Below are positions 22,514 through 32,032 of a stretch of 64,000 nucleotides of DNA, piece after piece; the first letter of the stretch is position 1, and every line of letters starts with the position of its first letter. Origin of the DNA: Humulus lupulus (taxonomy: Eukaryota; Streptophyta; Magnoliopsida; Rosales; Cannabaceae); NCBI RefSeq assembly GCF_963169125.1, contig NC_084800.1, forward strand, positions 143,402,397-143,466,396, written 5' to 3'. Below the pieces are notes generated by a model. It was not told where the DNA came from. It was given only the letters and a program-made list of their open reading frames with translations, and searched no databases. A program made the translations under genes and the position numbers.

Positions 22514-25500
22514 TCAAGCATTGGGGGTAGCTGCAGCTTCCACGACCGCGGCCTCGGGGGCATCGGCTTCAACTGAGGCTGGCGGAGTCGGCTCATTGGA
22601 AGGCGGAACTTTGTCATGGGAAGGTTCAGAGGTCCCCGCCTCTCCAGGATATCCCGCCTCAGGGGCTCCAGCACGTTCGTCAATATTGTAAGTTTGGACG
22701 TACGCCTCTGGGCCTTGATCCCATACGAGTAGCTTCTCCCTCATGGCTTCGGCATCCTCTCCTAGATAGCCTAGTACCTCCGGGTTCACTTTCCAGAGTT
22801 GATGCATGAGGACCACATGCGATATATTAATCGTCCTGTTCAGTATCACCTCAGCATCCTCCTTCTCCTTCAAGCGCTCCGCCTCGGAGGTTGCCAGCTG
22901 TGCCTCCGCGGCAGCTAATTGAGCCCTTACTTTGTCTATCTCGGCCTTGGAGGCATCCCGCTCCCCCTTAAGAGAATCAATCTCCTTGCGCTGCTCCCTA
23001 TTTTGGTTCAGCACGGATTGCTTCTCGGTCACATGCCCCCTGGCAGTGAATTGCAAGACCCCGATCTCTTTATCCTTCTCGGCGAGCCCCAACTGCAGCA
23101 TAGACACGAGATCCCTGCTCCTCTTATGGAGTTGCTCCTCCTCGTGCAGCTTACTCTGAAGAGTGGAATATTCCTCTTGCTGCTTAAGGAGGAGATCATT
23201 TTTTGATTGCAAGCGGGCTTCCAAGGTATCCTTCTCCACCTTGGCTTGGGACAGCTCTTCCCGGAGCTTGGAGGTTTCGGCCTTCATCCCATCCGACCGC
23301 TGTCTAAACTCATTCTCTGCCTTGGCCCGGTACTCTTGATATTTGGCAAGATATTTCTTGTCCGCCTCTTCCTCAGCCGTGCGCCGGGCCTGATCAATCT
23401 TCTCCGAAGCCTCCAAGGCCTGTTGGGTCAGTTTCTGCTTCTCCGCCTCCAAGGCCTGGCGAGCCAGCTGGCTCTCCTCCAGCTGAACCAGAACTGCACC
23501 AACCTCCCGGAACGAACGTTCCGCGATCATAGAGGCCTGCAAGAAAAGACAACAGAATGAGTTAAACCGGACCAAAAGACAGATGATCCCAAAACACAAC
23601 AACTGACGGCTTACCCCGGACAATTGCTGCTTCACGGCATGTGTCAGCAACACCGGATCCTTACTGCTACTGATGGCCCATTTCTCAAAAGTGAGCTCGC
23701 ACAAGCTCAGGGCCATGTCCTCCATCATCTCCGCTCCGAACGGCGCCAATGCACGTCCAAGCCTAGGCACCAGCCTCTTCTCCAAGGCTGGGCCATCCAA
23801 AACCGCTCTGGCCGGGTGAAGGGATCTCACCCCCTCGGCCAGCTCAGCTCTCTTCACGGCAGACAAGTTATCTGCCCTTCCCTGAGTAACAGCCTTCTCC
23901 GCCTCTAACCGCCTCTTCAAAAAACTATCGGCCCGTCTTACACCCTCCAGGAGGGCAGCGGGGAAACTGGTTGGCTTCCGAGGGAAGTGGAACTTCAGGC
24001 CAGGCAGAGGAAGGTTTGTTTGCTGAGAAGAAGGAGACCCCGAAAGGTTGGACTCCCTTTGGGCTGGAGGAGGAGGAAGACGGGGTATTAAGGCCCCGGT
24101 CTGTTGCTTTTGCTGCTGCGGCAGCGGAAGTAATTGCCCTTGTTGCTGCTGCTGGTTTGGATGTTGTAGTTGCTGCCGCTGTGGCGTTGGTGATTGTCTC
24201 TGTTGTTCTCGTTGCTGTTGTTGTTGCCTTCGACCAGGAGAAGAGTGTCTAAGGCGTTTCTTCTTAGCGCCCTCAGCATCATCTCCGGGACGCTTGCTCA
24301 CCCCAGTTGTCTTCACGGGGAACACAAGCCCTTCCCCGTCGCTGCTGCTACTCGAGACCATCATAGTCTCGGAAGGACCGTCAGCAGGAGACTTCTCTAC
24401 CCTCGGAGACGCTTGCGCCTCTACCCTCGATGTTTTGGAAAGAGGCGAGTAGCCCATACTCCCTCAAAGATTCGGAGGTCACAAGTCCCTCCACTTTCAA
24501 CTCTTCCTCAGAAAGCCCTTCGTAGAACTTGGACCTCCTTATCATCTCCGCACAGCGAGGTGTCCGCGGAACGACTTCTGCAAAATTCAAATACAAGCAT
24601 TAGAGATCCTCCCAAAAGGCAAATCAAACGCAAAGAAACAAAGTTGAAAAGGAGAGGAAGGAGCACTTACCAGGGATTTTGAAGTCCAAAGATAGGGCTG
24701 GCACCCTCTTCAGCGGAAAGCCAGTCGTCAGGAACCAGTACTCCCGAAGGTCTGGAACCCTCGCGGTATGACAGGTGGGGCACATCACGTCCGGGTGCCT
24801 TTCCAGCCTGTAAAACCCCACCTTGTCTGAATGACCCCTCATAGGCTGAGACTTCAACCCGTAGAAGTACAGCACCTCCTCCGGGGTAGGAGCTTCCAGT
24901 TTCCGGGACTTGCAAAAGATGAACCACCCCGCTAGGAGCTTGTAGCTGGGAGGAATCAACTGGAAAGGGGCAATCCCCGCCTTCACGCAGAAATTGGCAA
25001 AGTAACTCCTTAGGGGCAAGTGCGCCCCACACACTATGTGTGCCCAGCTCCAGGCACCGAAGCCCTCGTGACTCTGGCTAGCCGACTCGCCCAGCACCGA
25101 CAGACGGTGCCACATCAGACCTGGGATGTTCTTCAGGCCTGCCTCGGAGGAATACAGCTCCAGCATGCCATAATTCCTGAAAAGGTTCGGCTTTTGGTCC
25201 ATCTCCCAGATTGAACTATTGGAAGTCGGTGGGCTAGCCGCGACCACTTTCGCCTTTCCTTTCCCCTTTGCACCAGCGACAGGGGAACCCTTCTCCTGGG
25301 CAGAATCAGCCTCCCCCACAGCAAGGAGTTGTTCCTTTGAGATGTTCGTCACTGGACAAAAGAAAGAAAGAAGAAAACACTCTAAGCAGTCAGCACCCTT
25401 GTCATACCCTAGTGGTATCAAAGGCGTCGGGGAGACCCTCCCCGAAAACTTCTTGGAGAGGCTCCCACCGAGCTTGCCGAGGGATTGGCACCATGCCACC

Positions 25501-25600
25501 CGAAGGGCAGCAAGGAACCAGACTCAGACTCCGAGCCTAAGCCCACCAAAAGAAGTGTTTTTCCAGAGAAAGACACCCTAAAGGCGTTCATGCTTATGCC
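22514..25600 (-). CDS. Antisense gene of Gypsy-1: multi-exon protein with a gypsy-transposon-type domain and coiled coil
   Basis: Runs opposite to gag-pol. Two large open stretches (25499-24624 and 24457-22514) are joined by a convincing intron at 24670-24578 (CCTG|GTAAGT, TTTTGCAG|AAG, 93 nt). A second GT-AG intron of 78 nt at 23614-23537 stays open because it is a multiple of three. First stretch: WHRLSVLGES, then RSYFANFCVKAGIAPFQLIP and APTPEEVLYFYGL, like the 'putative gypsy type transposon' family (Pfam PF04195). Second stretch: a glutamine-rich, low-complexity part, then about 250 residues of coiled coil and an acidic, proline-rich tail. The frame changes near 24380-24457, so either another intron or a lesion is present. 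The start is unsure: an ATG at 25591 is in one frame and an ATG at 25499 in another. Function unknown. Gypsy-2 carries the same layout. Confidence 0.75.
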
Positions 25601-26100
25601 CTAAAACAGCAAAACAAAGAACGACTTTCCAAACGCAAATCGTCAAAGCATGCAAAAAAGGCTACTTATCGACTCACATCAATCACATGCCTACCAAAGC
25701 CCTATTCACGCATGCACATAAGCGATAATGGCAGAAACCCCAACTCTAACAACTACCAACAACCTAAGGTTTGGGAGGAAAGAGCAAAGTAGAAATACTT
25801 ACTGATATTCGGGTAGTTGGAGGTTGAAGGAGTAACTGGATCACTGCACAGCACGATCGCGAGAAGTAAAAGCTGCAAAGACGAACGGCGATTCAAACCA
25901 GGAACTTCAGCGAATAAACCCACTGCCAAATCAAAAGAAAAGTTTCCAGATCCTTACCAAAAGAAGTGGCAAGTTCGGAGGAACGGAAGCTGGGAAGCCT
26001 GAGAGTTCGAAGGTTTGGAAATCTGAAAATCCGAAAGATAGAGAATTTGAAAGCGTAAAGAGGAAGAAAGGTCCTTTCCCTCGTTTTTATAGCAGGGAAG
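25601..26100 (-). promoter_or_regulatory. Likely promoter, non-coding first exon and first intron of the Gypsy-1 antisense gene
   Basis: On the minus strand a TATA box (GCTATAAAAACGAGG) lies at about 26094-26080, pointing away from the 3' LTR. About 250 bases downstream is a strong donor (ATCA|GTAAGTAT, donor G at 25802). It pairs with an acceptor TTGCTGTTTTAG that ends at 25601, just before ATG 25591. This would make a 5' UTR exon of about 26050-25803 and a 202-nt intron. Confidence 0.55.
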
Positions 26101-26559
26101 AAGTCGTTTCGAATTCCTCAAATGGACGGTCCCGATCTTCCCGTTCCGTGTGCATCAGATCCAACGGCTGGAGATGAAGCGACGCTCCTATTTATGACTC
26201 CTCGGATGGGAATAAAGTATTTATTTCCCATCATTACACCACCTCGGGCCCGGAGTACCATTAAAAACCGTCAAATCATTACTCAGATGACTGACGCACG
26301 CATACTCAACCAGTCGCCTCACGCACACGTCTTGGTCGCCGAACCATTCCCGGCATGACACGTGGTCCTTGCCGCACTTGAGTACTTGAGTTCAAACAGA
26401 AGAAATTCCTTTTCTTTTTCATACTAACACTCAGGCGGGAAAAAGGAACCCTTCCGGGAACACAGAAGGTGGCCCCTCGCCTAATCTAAGAGACCGAAAT
26501 ACCCGGAGGACTGTACAAGCTCCCGGATCTCTCAAAGCTCCGTGACCTTGGGGGGTAAA
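26101..26559 (+). other. Spacer before the Gypsy-1 3' LTR with weak polypurine tract
   Basis: No gene can be supported. The purine-rich GGGGGGTAAA at 26550-26559 directly abuts the 3' LTR and is the candidate polypurine tract. Upstream are short palindromic words and the promoter side of the antisense gene. Confidence 0.55.
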
Positions 26560-27448
26560 TGTTATCCAGATTTCCGGATAGCGTTTAGATTGGTGTCCTC
26601 GGGGAAGCAGAATTACCAATGTCTTTCGCGGTAGGTGACCAGAGCTCGCGGGTGGACAGAAAGGCTTCGCCTCTCCTGTTTAGTGTCCGGATTACTCTTT
26701 CAAGCAAACACGACACGGAGGCTCGTCGACCCTCTCGGACTCCCGAAGGGGTATCCTTCAGGGAAGCTCCTTCCAGGAGGAGCTCTTCAAGTGGTCTTCG
26801 CGGAAACAGTTCCGTGCCTCGCACGGAACAAAACCAAGCGGTCGAGTCATGGAGGAGGCATGTTTGGAATGATATCCACCTGACACAGGATCCCGCCTGA
26901 CACGCCCGACAGGTCAAAGCCGCACACATCCCAGCACGCCTAAGGGTACCTTTTCGCCTACTGTTCCGCTGACAACTTGGAAAAGACGGCTGACTTTGTG
27001 TGTTCCCCATACTTTCACATAAATATACTCACATAGAGTCTTGTAGCCATGCTACTACAGTAATTGTATCCCCTATTTATGGCTGGTGTAATTAAGACTC
27101 ATGTACGTAGAGAAAAACCCTAATCCAAAACCCTAGCTATAAAGACCCCTTCATTTTACAAGAAGGGGGACGGTCAACAGATCACATAGCAAAAACTCTA
27201 CAAAAATCTCTCTAGCTTCATCTTCTTCAAGAGAACCCGAGAGAAACACTGTGAGTGTGTGAAGTTCTTATACACCAGCCATCTTACTGTAGTCCTTTCC
27301 AAGTATAATAACATCGACTCGTGGACTAGGGCTTGTTAACGCCTGAACCACGTAAAAACACTGTTTGTTTAGTTATATTTCAGCACTTCTATAGTCCTTA
27401 TCTTTTTATTATTCTGTTTGTATTCGTTTCCGAAAAACTCGGTAAACA
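26560..27448 (+). repeat. Gypsy-1 3' LTR
   Basis: 889 bp. It matches the 5' LTR except at three sites: CGTAAATATACC there against CATAAATATACT here (two changes), and ACACAAAT against ACAAAAAT. Confidence 0.95.
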
Positions 27449-27492
27449 ATTACCATTTAAGTGATTCTCATTCCTTCTAAGGAAACATGCCA

Positions 27493-27588
27493 TGAGTTCC
27501 ATAGGAATAGGAATTAGTTCCTATTCTACATAAGTTTCTCATTTTTGTAATTAATAGTTTAAGTCTTGTATAGCCTATATATATATAT
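27493..27588 (+). repeat. Right piece of the copia 3' LTR
   Basis: Resumes at TGAGTTCCATAGG and follows the 5' LTR (3639-3730) with about three changes, up to the TA run. It then departs, so the last hundred bases of the LTR are missing. Confidence 0.85.
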
Positions 27589-27663
27589 ACTAGGTAAAAT
27601 CAACGTACAATGCACGTTTGCTTAATTTTAAAATTGTAAATATTGTATATAATTTTAATAAAA
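27589..27663. other. Unassigned junction sequence
   Basis: AT-rich stretch with ACAATGCACG between the truncated copia LTR and the TFIIF-like fragment. It may be the end of an unrecognised transposon. Nothing else is supported. Confidence 0.4.
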
Positions 27664-28697
27664 CTCGTCCATCGCCGCTTTCCTCTTCTGATAACCCTTC
27701 TCATTCTGTCGCCAAGGTCATCGTCTCCACCGAACCTCTGCATTCCAATGAAGATTATGCTTCTCCTCATGTCACTCTTTCTTCTCTCTTTTCAAATAAA
27801 TTCTTTGCATTTTATAAATTTTTGTTTGGTTCTTCGTGATCTCTATGCTTTTTCTTTTGGTTTAAATGTTGTGATTTTTAGGGTTATTGTTTGGTTCTCT
27901 CACCCATGCATTCGCTTTTTAATCAAGAATGTTTAGTAATCTCTAGGGTTTTACATTTCATTTTTTTTAGTGTTGTTATTTGTTATGTTGCCCAAAATTA
28001 TAGTTCATTTATGAGTGACTAACACTATCTAAAATTGACCAATATTGAATTGTACCAATAATAATATGTGATATAGTGGGTTTTTTGTTTTTGGATTGAT
28101 GTTCTTGGTTTTTGGTTTATTCTCCTCCCTTTTATTCACTATTTTTATTTATTTTTATTTTTATATGTTAAATGTGAAGTTGATTGTTGAACTTTTTATA
28201 TAATGTTGTAGTGATTGTACATGGATATGAGTGAGTGATGAGTTATGGCCATTTATATTTTACGTTAAAATTATCTCTTCTTTGTAGTTATTTTACTTTA
28301 ATTAGATTCTCTAAATTTATTTATATATATATATATATAAGTTCAAAGATCAGTATTAATAATTGTAAGGTAGAATAAAATACTTAAAAGAATACGGGAA
28401 TGAAATTTGTTTGAGATACTAAAAAGATTATGTTTCTTCGTAAGATGAGTGCTAGCAATAACTTTTTATTTCAACATTTTAGTCAACTTTTGCCTTAAAA
28501 AATACATGTTGGATGTTTTTTACATAGCAATGTTTATTGTAGTTATAACATACATCCTGTAATTTTTCAAGAAATTATGAATAATTTACTATGTCGAAAA
28601 TATATTTGTATTTCAGTTTCTGTTTTGGACATTGTAAACTATTTAGAATTTCTCGAGAATTTGAAGGAAGGATGCTGTAACTACAACGAATATCGCA
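27664..28697 (+). pseudogene. Partial duplicate of the TFIIF beta gene (end of exon 1 and most of intron 1)
   Basis: Matches 32165-33265 along its length: the end of exon 1 (CATTCCAATGAAGATT, then GTCACTC at the splice donor), the intron, and the left part of the foldback MITE. The copy starts abruptly within exon 1. It has lost the AG before the donor (CATGTCAC against CAGGTCAC) and has no exons 2-6. It is cut at 28697 where a CACTA-like end begins. Identity is about 85-90 percent by eye, so it is not recent. It keeps a single copy of an 83-bp block that is doubled in the real gene. Confidence 0.85.
28443..28697. mobile_element. Truncated copy of the foldback MITE in the TFIIF-like fragment
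   Basis: Starts GATGAGTGCTAGCAAT and parallels the intact MITE at 33044-33353. The right arm is cut off at CGAATATCG. The MITE was therefore already in the intron before the duplication. Confidence 0.7.
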
Positions 28698-29019
28698 CTA
28701 CTACAAAATATCCTTTTTAGAACACTTTTTAAGCACACTAGTTTAAATGTGTGTTTTTAAAAAGACCATTGAAGTTTTAAGAACTCACATTGAAAGTCCT
28801 TAAAAAAATCATTTAAGGACAATGAATGCCATAATTAATTAGGAAATTTTTAAAAAATATGGCTTTTATACCAATGTACAAAATTATGGGAATTATAATT
28901 TTTTTAATTTGTATGAGAAAATTTATTAAAGACAAAATTAAAGTATGAAAAACACAATTAGTAGCTAATTAAAATATAGAAATACCACATTTTTTTATCA
29001 TAGTTATATTTTCTTTAAT

Positions 29020-29640
29020 TTTGAAGGTTATTTTATTTTATTTTTTTTCAATTTTTTTTATTTTTTCCTTCATTTTTTTAAATTATTTTTCAATTATTTT
29101 TTCTTTCTTTTTTTACTTACTTATTTGTTCTTTAATTTTTTCCTTTCTCTTTTTTTTTTTCTACCAATTTTTTCCTTTATTCTTTTTTCTTTCTTTCTAT
29201 TTTTCCATTCTCCTTCTTTTCATTTTTATTCATTTATCTTTTTTTTTATTTAATTTGTATTGTTTTTTTTTTCTTCATATTTTTCAATTTTTTCTTCATT
29301 TTTGTATTTATTATTTTCTCCACCCATTTTTTTTTCATTTTTCACACATATGAACTTTTTTCTCTTTCTTTTTTTCTTCTTCCATTTTTTTTTTCATTTT
29401 TTTCTACAAATTTTTTCATTCATATTTTTCTTTCTTTCCATTTTTCCATTATCTTTCTTCTTCTTCTTTTCATTTTTATTCATTCATCTATTTTTTTTCC
29501 TTCATCATTTCTTTTGTTTTGTTTTTTTTTTCATATTTTTTAGTTTTCTTTCCTTTTTTGTACTTACTCTTTTCTCATTCCATTTTCTTTTTTTTTCCTC
29601 ATTTTTTCACACATATTTTAACATTATATAATTATTTTAA
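29020..29640. repeat. T-rich low-complexity tract of about 600 bp
   Basis: The + strand is almost all T and C, with scattered A and very few G. The long open frames here code only F, S, L and I and are artefacts of composition. Confidence 0.9.
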
Positions 29641-29770
29641 TATTTTATTATTGTAATTTTTTCTTATAGTTTTTTCAAATCAATTTTTTCAGCATTTTCT
29701 TTTTATTGTAACCCTTATAGGAATACCAAAATTTAGAAAGAAAACTAATAAAAATATGAAAACATGAATA

Positions 29771-30219
29771 GGTAACTAGTTACCCTGATGGAAACATTCA
29801 AATCTAGAAAAAAAAATTATATGAAGAAGATGGGAGAGAAGGGGAAGGGGGTGGATCTGGTTTTTTTTTTTTTTCTATCTTCAGATTTATGGAAACTCGT
29901 TACCTTTGTGTTTTTTGTGTGTATATTTCTGGGGGTAACTGGTTACATTCATGTTTTTTGTGTGTATATTTCTAGGGATAATTGGTTACCTTCACGTTAT
30001 GCTGCGTGTGTATATTTTTGGGTTCTTTATGGTAACTGGTTACCTATGTTACTAAAATCATAGTTACTTCTTCTTATTTTTAATGAAGTGTTCTTCCTTT
30101 TTTCCATTCAAATTTAATGTTTCTTTTCATATTTAATATGAGTAATCCGTCACCCGTCTTATGGTAACTGGTTACCCCTTTATGGCAGAAGGTTGCTCCT
30201 CTCAGGGTAACTGGTTATT
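29771..30219. repeat. Cluster of GGTAAC-NN-GTTACC palindromes
   Basis: Sites at 29771-29784 (GGTAACTAGTTACC, a perfect palindrome), 29891-29904 (imperfect), 29934-29947, 29976-29990, 30031-30044, 30163-30176 and 30206-30219. Several are spaced by copies of TTTTGTGTGTATATTTCTGG, so part of the cluster is a 42-bp tandem repeat. Confidence 0.85.
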
Positions 30220-30660
30220 CCTCTGGTACATGTTAATTAACCTAGTTCTAGAATTTTTTTTTATATAATTATCAAATATCAATACCTCACACAAGATTTG
30301 AAAAAAGAAACATACAATATAAAAATAAGGAAAAAATGTTTATAATAAATAAAAAAAATAATAAACACAATTAATGTCACAAACAAAATTGTAAAACAAC
30401 CAAAAAAAAATTTAATATAAAATTAGTTATTTAAAAAAATAAATAAGCTAAAAACATAATAATCAAATTACAAATATGTCCTTCCAAATTAATAAAATTT
30501 GATTAAAAGTAAAACTATGACATAAACTAACTTTTAAACAAAAATATGAGAAAATAAATCCATAAAAGTTAAAAATCTAAAAAAAAACGTCATAGATTAC
30601 CTTAAATAAAAAAAAAAAATTGTGAAGTCTATTAAAATTCTCATATAAAATATAATTTCT

Positions 30661-32032
30661 TCAATTAATTATGCTACTAATATGGTATTCCATTGGCTCT
30701 TTTAAAGGCCCATTTTGGGTGCCCTCAAAACGTATTAAGTATCACTTTTGGTGTCCTCAAAATTGTTATAGAAATAAAAGGGTTTCATTTCATTAGAAAC
30801 GCTTGACATTTCTGCTGCAAAGAAAAAGCTAGCCGCACAGAGCGCCAGCCACACAAAGTTTTCTCTCGGCACCTGCTCCATCTCCAGCGACGTGGACCAT
30901 TTTCGGCGCCGACTGCATCATTTCCGGCGGCACCAAGCCTAGAGGACAGCGGCAGCGTTTGTATCCTCCATTTTCAGCGTCACCAAGGTATTTCTCCTTC
31001 AATTTTTTCCATTTATTTGATAAATAATAGTTCCCACTCATGAAAATCTGAAATATTCTATCTAAATTTGGTTTATTTGGTTTTAATCTTTGTTTTATAT
31101 GTGAGTTTGAATGAAGAGGGATTTGATAGTTTTGAACCCACTAATTTCATATTCTAATTTCAGATTTTGAGTGGGTAAAACATTTATTTTAGTTTGTTTT
31201 GATGCATTTTTTTTATTAAAATTCCGACTATACAATAATTTGTTCTTTTGAGTGAAACACGCTGTAGTTAATGAGAGCAATTCAATTGGAATATTAATGT
31301 ACCAATTTGAAGACTAAGAAGAGCATCAAAGGGGTTATTATTGTGTAGTGCCACTGTTCGTAAGACTGTTAAAGAGAAAAAAAAAAAAGTGGCTGCAAAG
31401 GCTTTGTCTAATCTGTTGTTATATATATATATACATGAATAAGAAAAATGTTTAAGAGAAAGATAAGACTGCAAATGTTGATGCACTTAAAAAAATGTGA
31501 AGAGTCAATGTTGTTGCAGGTGGTTGTTCATGTATTTAGATTTAATTTGTTAAACATAATGTATACGACTTGCCTTCAAATCTTTTATTGTTTTATATGA
31601 TCTGCGTCTTGTCCTTTTTTTTCTATAAAATTTTAATTGTGGAATATAATATCCAAATTTTAAACACATTTAAAGTTAGAAAATTGGAAGTTTCTTTGTC
31701 CTCTGTACACAAAAACCAAGCTAACGAAAATGTATAAGAAATACATTTGGAGATATGGTGCATACGTATTTTGATTATATGATATGGTACATACTTTTTT
31801 AACTATTGGAGAGTGATATGTAATGGGATGGGGACTAAGGTTCCAACTTTGTTAATAAATAAATTTAGTGAAATCAAGTACTTGGTGGACAATACATCTT
31901 CATTTTTGTTCTTCGTTTTGTTTTGCTTACTTTGTCTTGTGTGTACCCTTTTCTTTTGGCTTGGGTAAAGGCTGTTAATTTAAAATTTAATTTCTATGTA
32001 ATTTATCTATGGAGAGTGGCCTGGTGTGGCCA
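30661..32032. other. Upstream region of the TFIIF beta gene with a GC-rich exon-like block
   Basis: Mostly AT-rich. The exception is about 30830-30987, which is GC-rich and CpG-rich and ends at a good donor (CACCAAG|GTATTT). It could be a non-coding first exon of the TFIIF gene, or a captured gene fragment. No acceptor was fixed with confidence; TTGTTGCAG at 31512-31520 is one option. Repeated GTGYCCTCAAAA words lie at 30717-30760. Confidence 0.4.

Larger units (their letters stand above)
13842..27448 (+). mobile_element. Gypsy-1: young Ty3/gypsy element of Tat type, full length
   Basis: Two 889-bp LTRs (13842-14730 and 26560-27448) begin TGTTATCC and end GTAAACA. Perfect ATTAC target duplications lie at 13837-13841 and 27449-27453. 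Order inside: primer site, gag, protease, reverse transcriptase, RNase H, a second archaeal-type RNase H, integrase, a repeat-bearing spacer, and a gene on the opposite strand before the 3' LTR. Known: the second RNase H and extra ORFs mark the Tat lineage. The LTRs differ at only three positions by eye (near 14300, 14311 and 14485), about 0.34 percent, which implies insertion a little over 0.1 million years ago at the usual plant rate of 1.3e-8. It is not intact: gag has a stop and a frameshift, and there is a frame change before pol. Confidence 0.95.
10480..27491. mobile_element. TIR DNA transposon (PIF/Harbinger-like, non-coding) inserted in the copia 3' LTR and carrying nested elements
   Basis: Seen: the LTR is interrupted by a segment starting GGCACGTTTACTAAATAG and ending CCTTCTAAGGAAACATGCC. 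The two ends are imperfect inverted repeats (about 21 of 28 positions by eye). The LTR resumes with a repeat of TGAG, so a 3- to 4-bp target duplication is possible. Without the gypsy element (13842-27448) and its extra ATTAC, the transposon is about 3.4 kb, very AT-rich and without a transposase. A second inward copy of the terminus lies at 13799-13823 (TTTAGTAAAC). The GGCAYGTTT ends and GGAATGAGAAT sub-ends resemble plant PIF/Harbinger elements, but the target bases do not settle the superfamily. Confidence 0.6.
3590..27588 (+). mobile_element. Ty1/copia LTR retrotransposon, decayed and interrupted by nested insertions
   Basis: Seen: a short LTR starting TGTTGAGGGTTAGG at 3590, a TGGTATCAGAGC primer-binding site at 3810, then gag, protease, integrase, reverse transcriptase and RNase H in copia order, a polypurine tract at about 10424-10434, and a second LTR starting at 10435. 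The second LTR is split: it stops at 10479 and resumes at about 27493, on the far side of a DNA transposon that itself carries a gypsy element. The resumed part matches the 5' LTR with a few substitutions and then ends near 27588, about 100 bp short of full length. No target duplication can be confirmed because the right end is lost. The element is dead: it has frameshifts, a stop in the zinc knuckle, an interrupted integrase and a missing N-terminal half of the reverse transcriptase. Confidence 0.9.
28698..30660. mobile_element. Possible CACTA-type (En/Spm) element, one end only
   Basis: CACTACTACAAAATATCC at 28698 is the typical start of plant CACTA elements. It interrupts the TFIIF-like fragment sharply. 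I found no matching TTTTGTAGTAGTG end, so the right boundary is a guess. The segment has no transposase. It contains a pyrimidine-rich tract and a cluster of GGTAAC palindromes, described separately. Confidence 0.4.

Noticed and set aside
23207..24452. Several + strand open frames rich in leucine, alanine or cysteine across 22919-24452
   Set aside because: They are the reverse reading of the glutamine-rich and coiled-coil parts of the minus-strand antisense gene.
25352..25396. A 45-nt intron in the Gypsy-1 antisense gene (GTGCTG...GTCCAG)
   Set aside because: It keeps the frame but is shorter than plant introns usually are, and the donor is weak. The region stays open without splicing.
29021..29631. 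Open frames of 110 and 123 codons made of F, S, L and I
   Set aside because: Produced by the T-rich tract; no start context and no domain.
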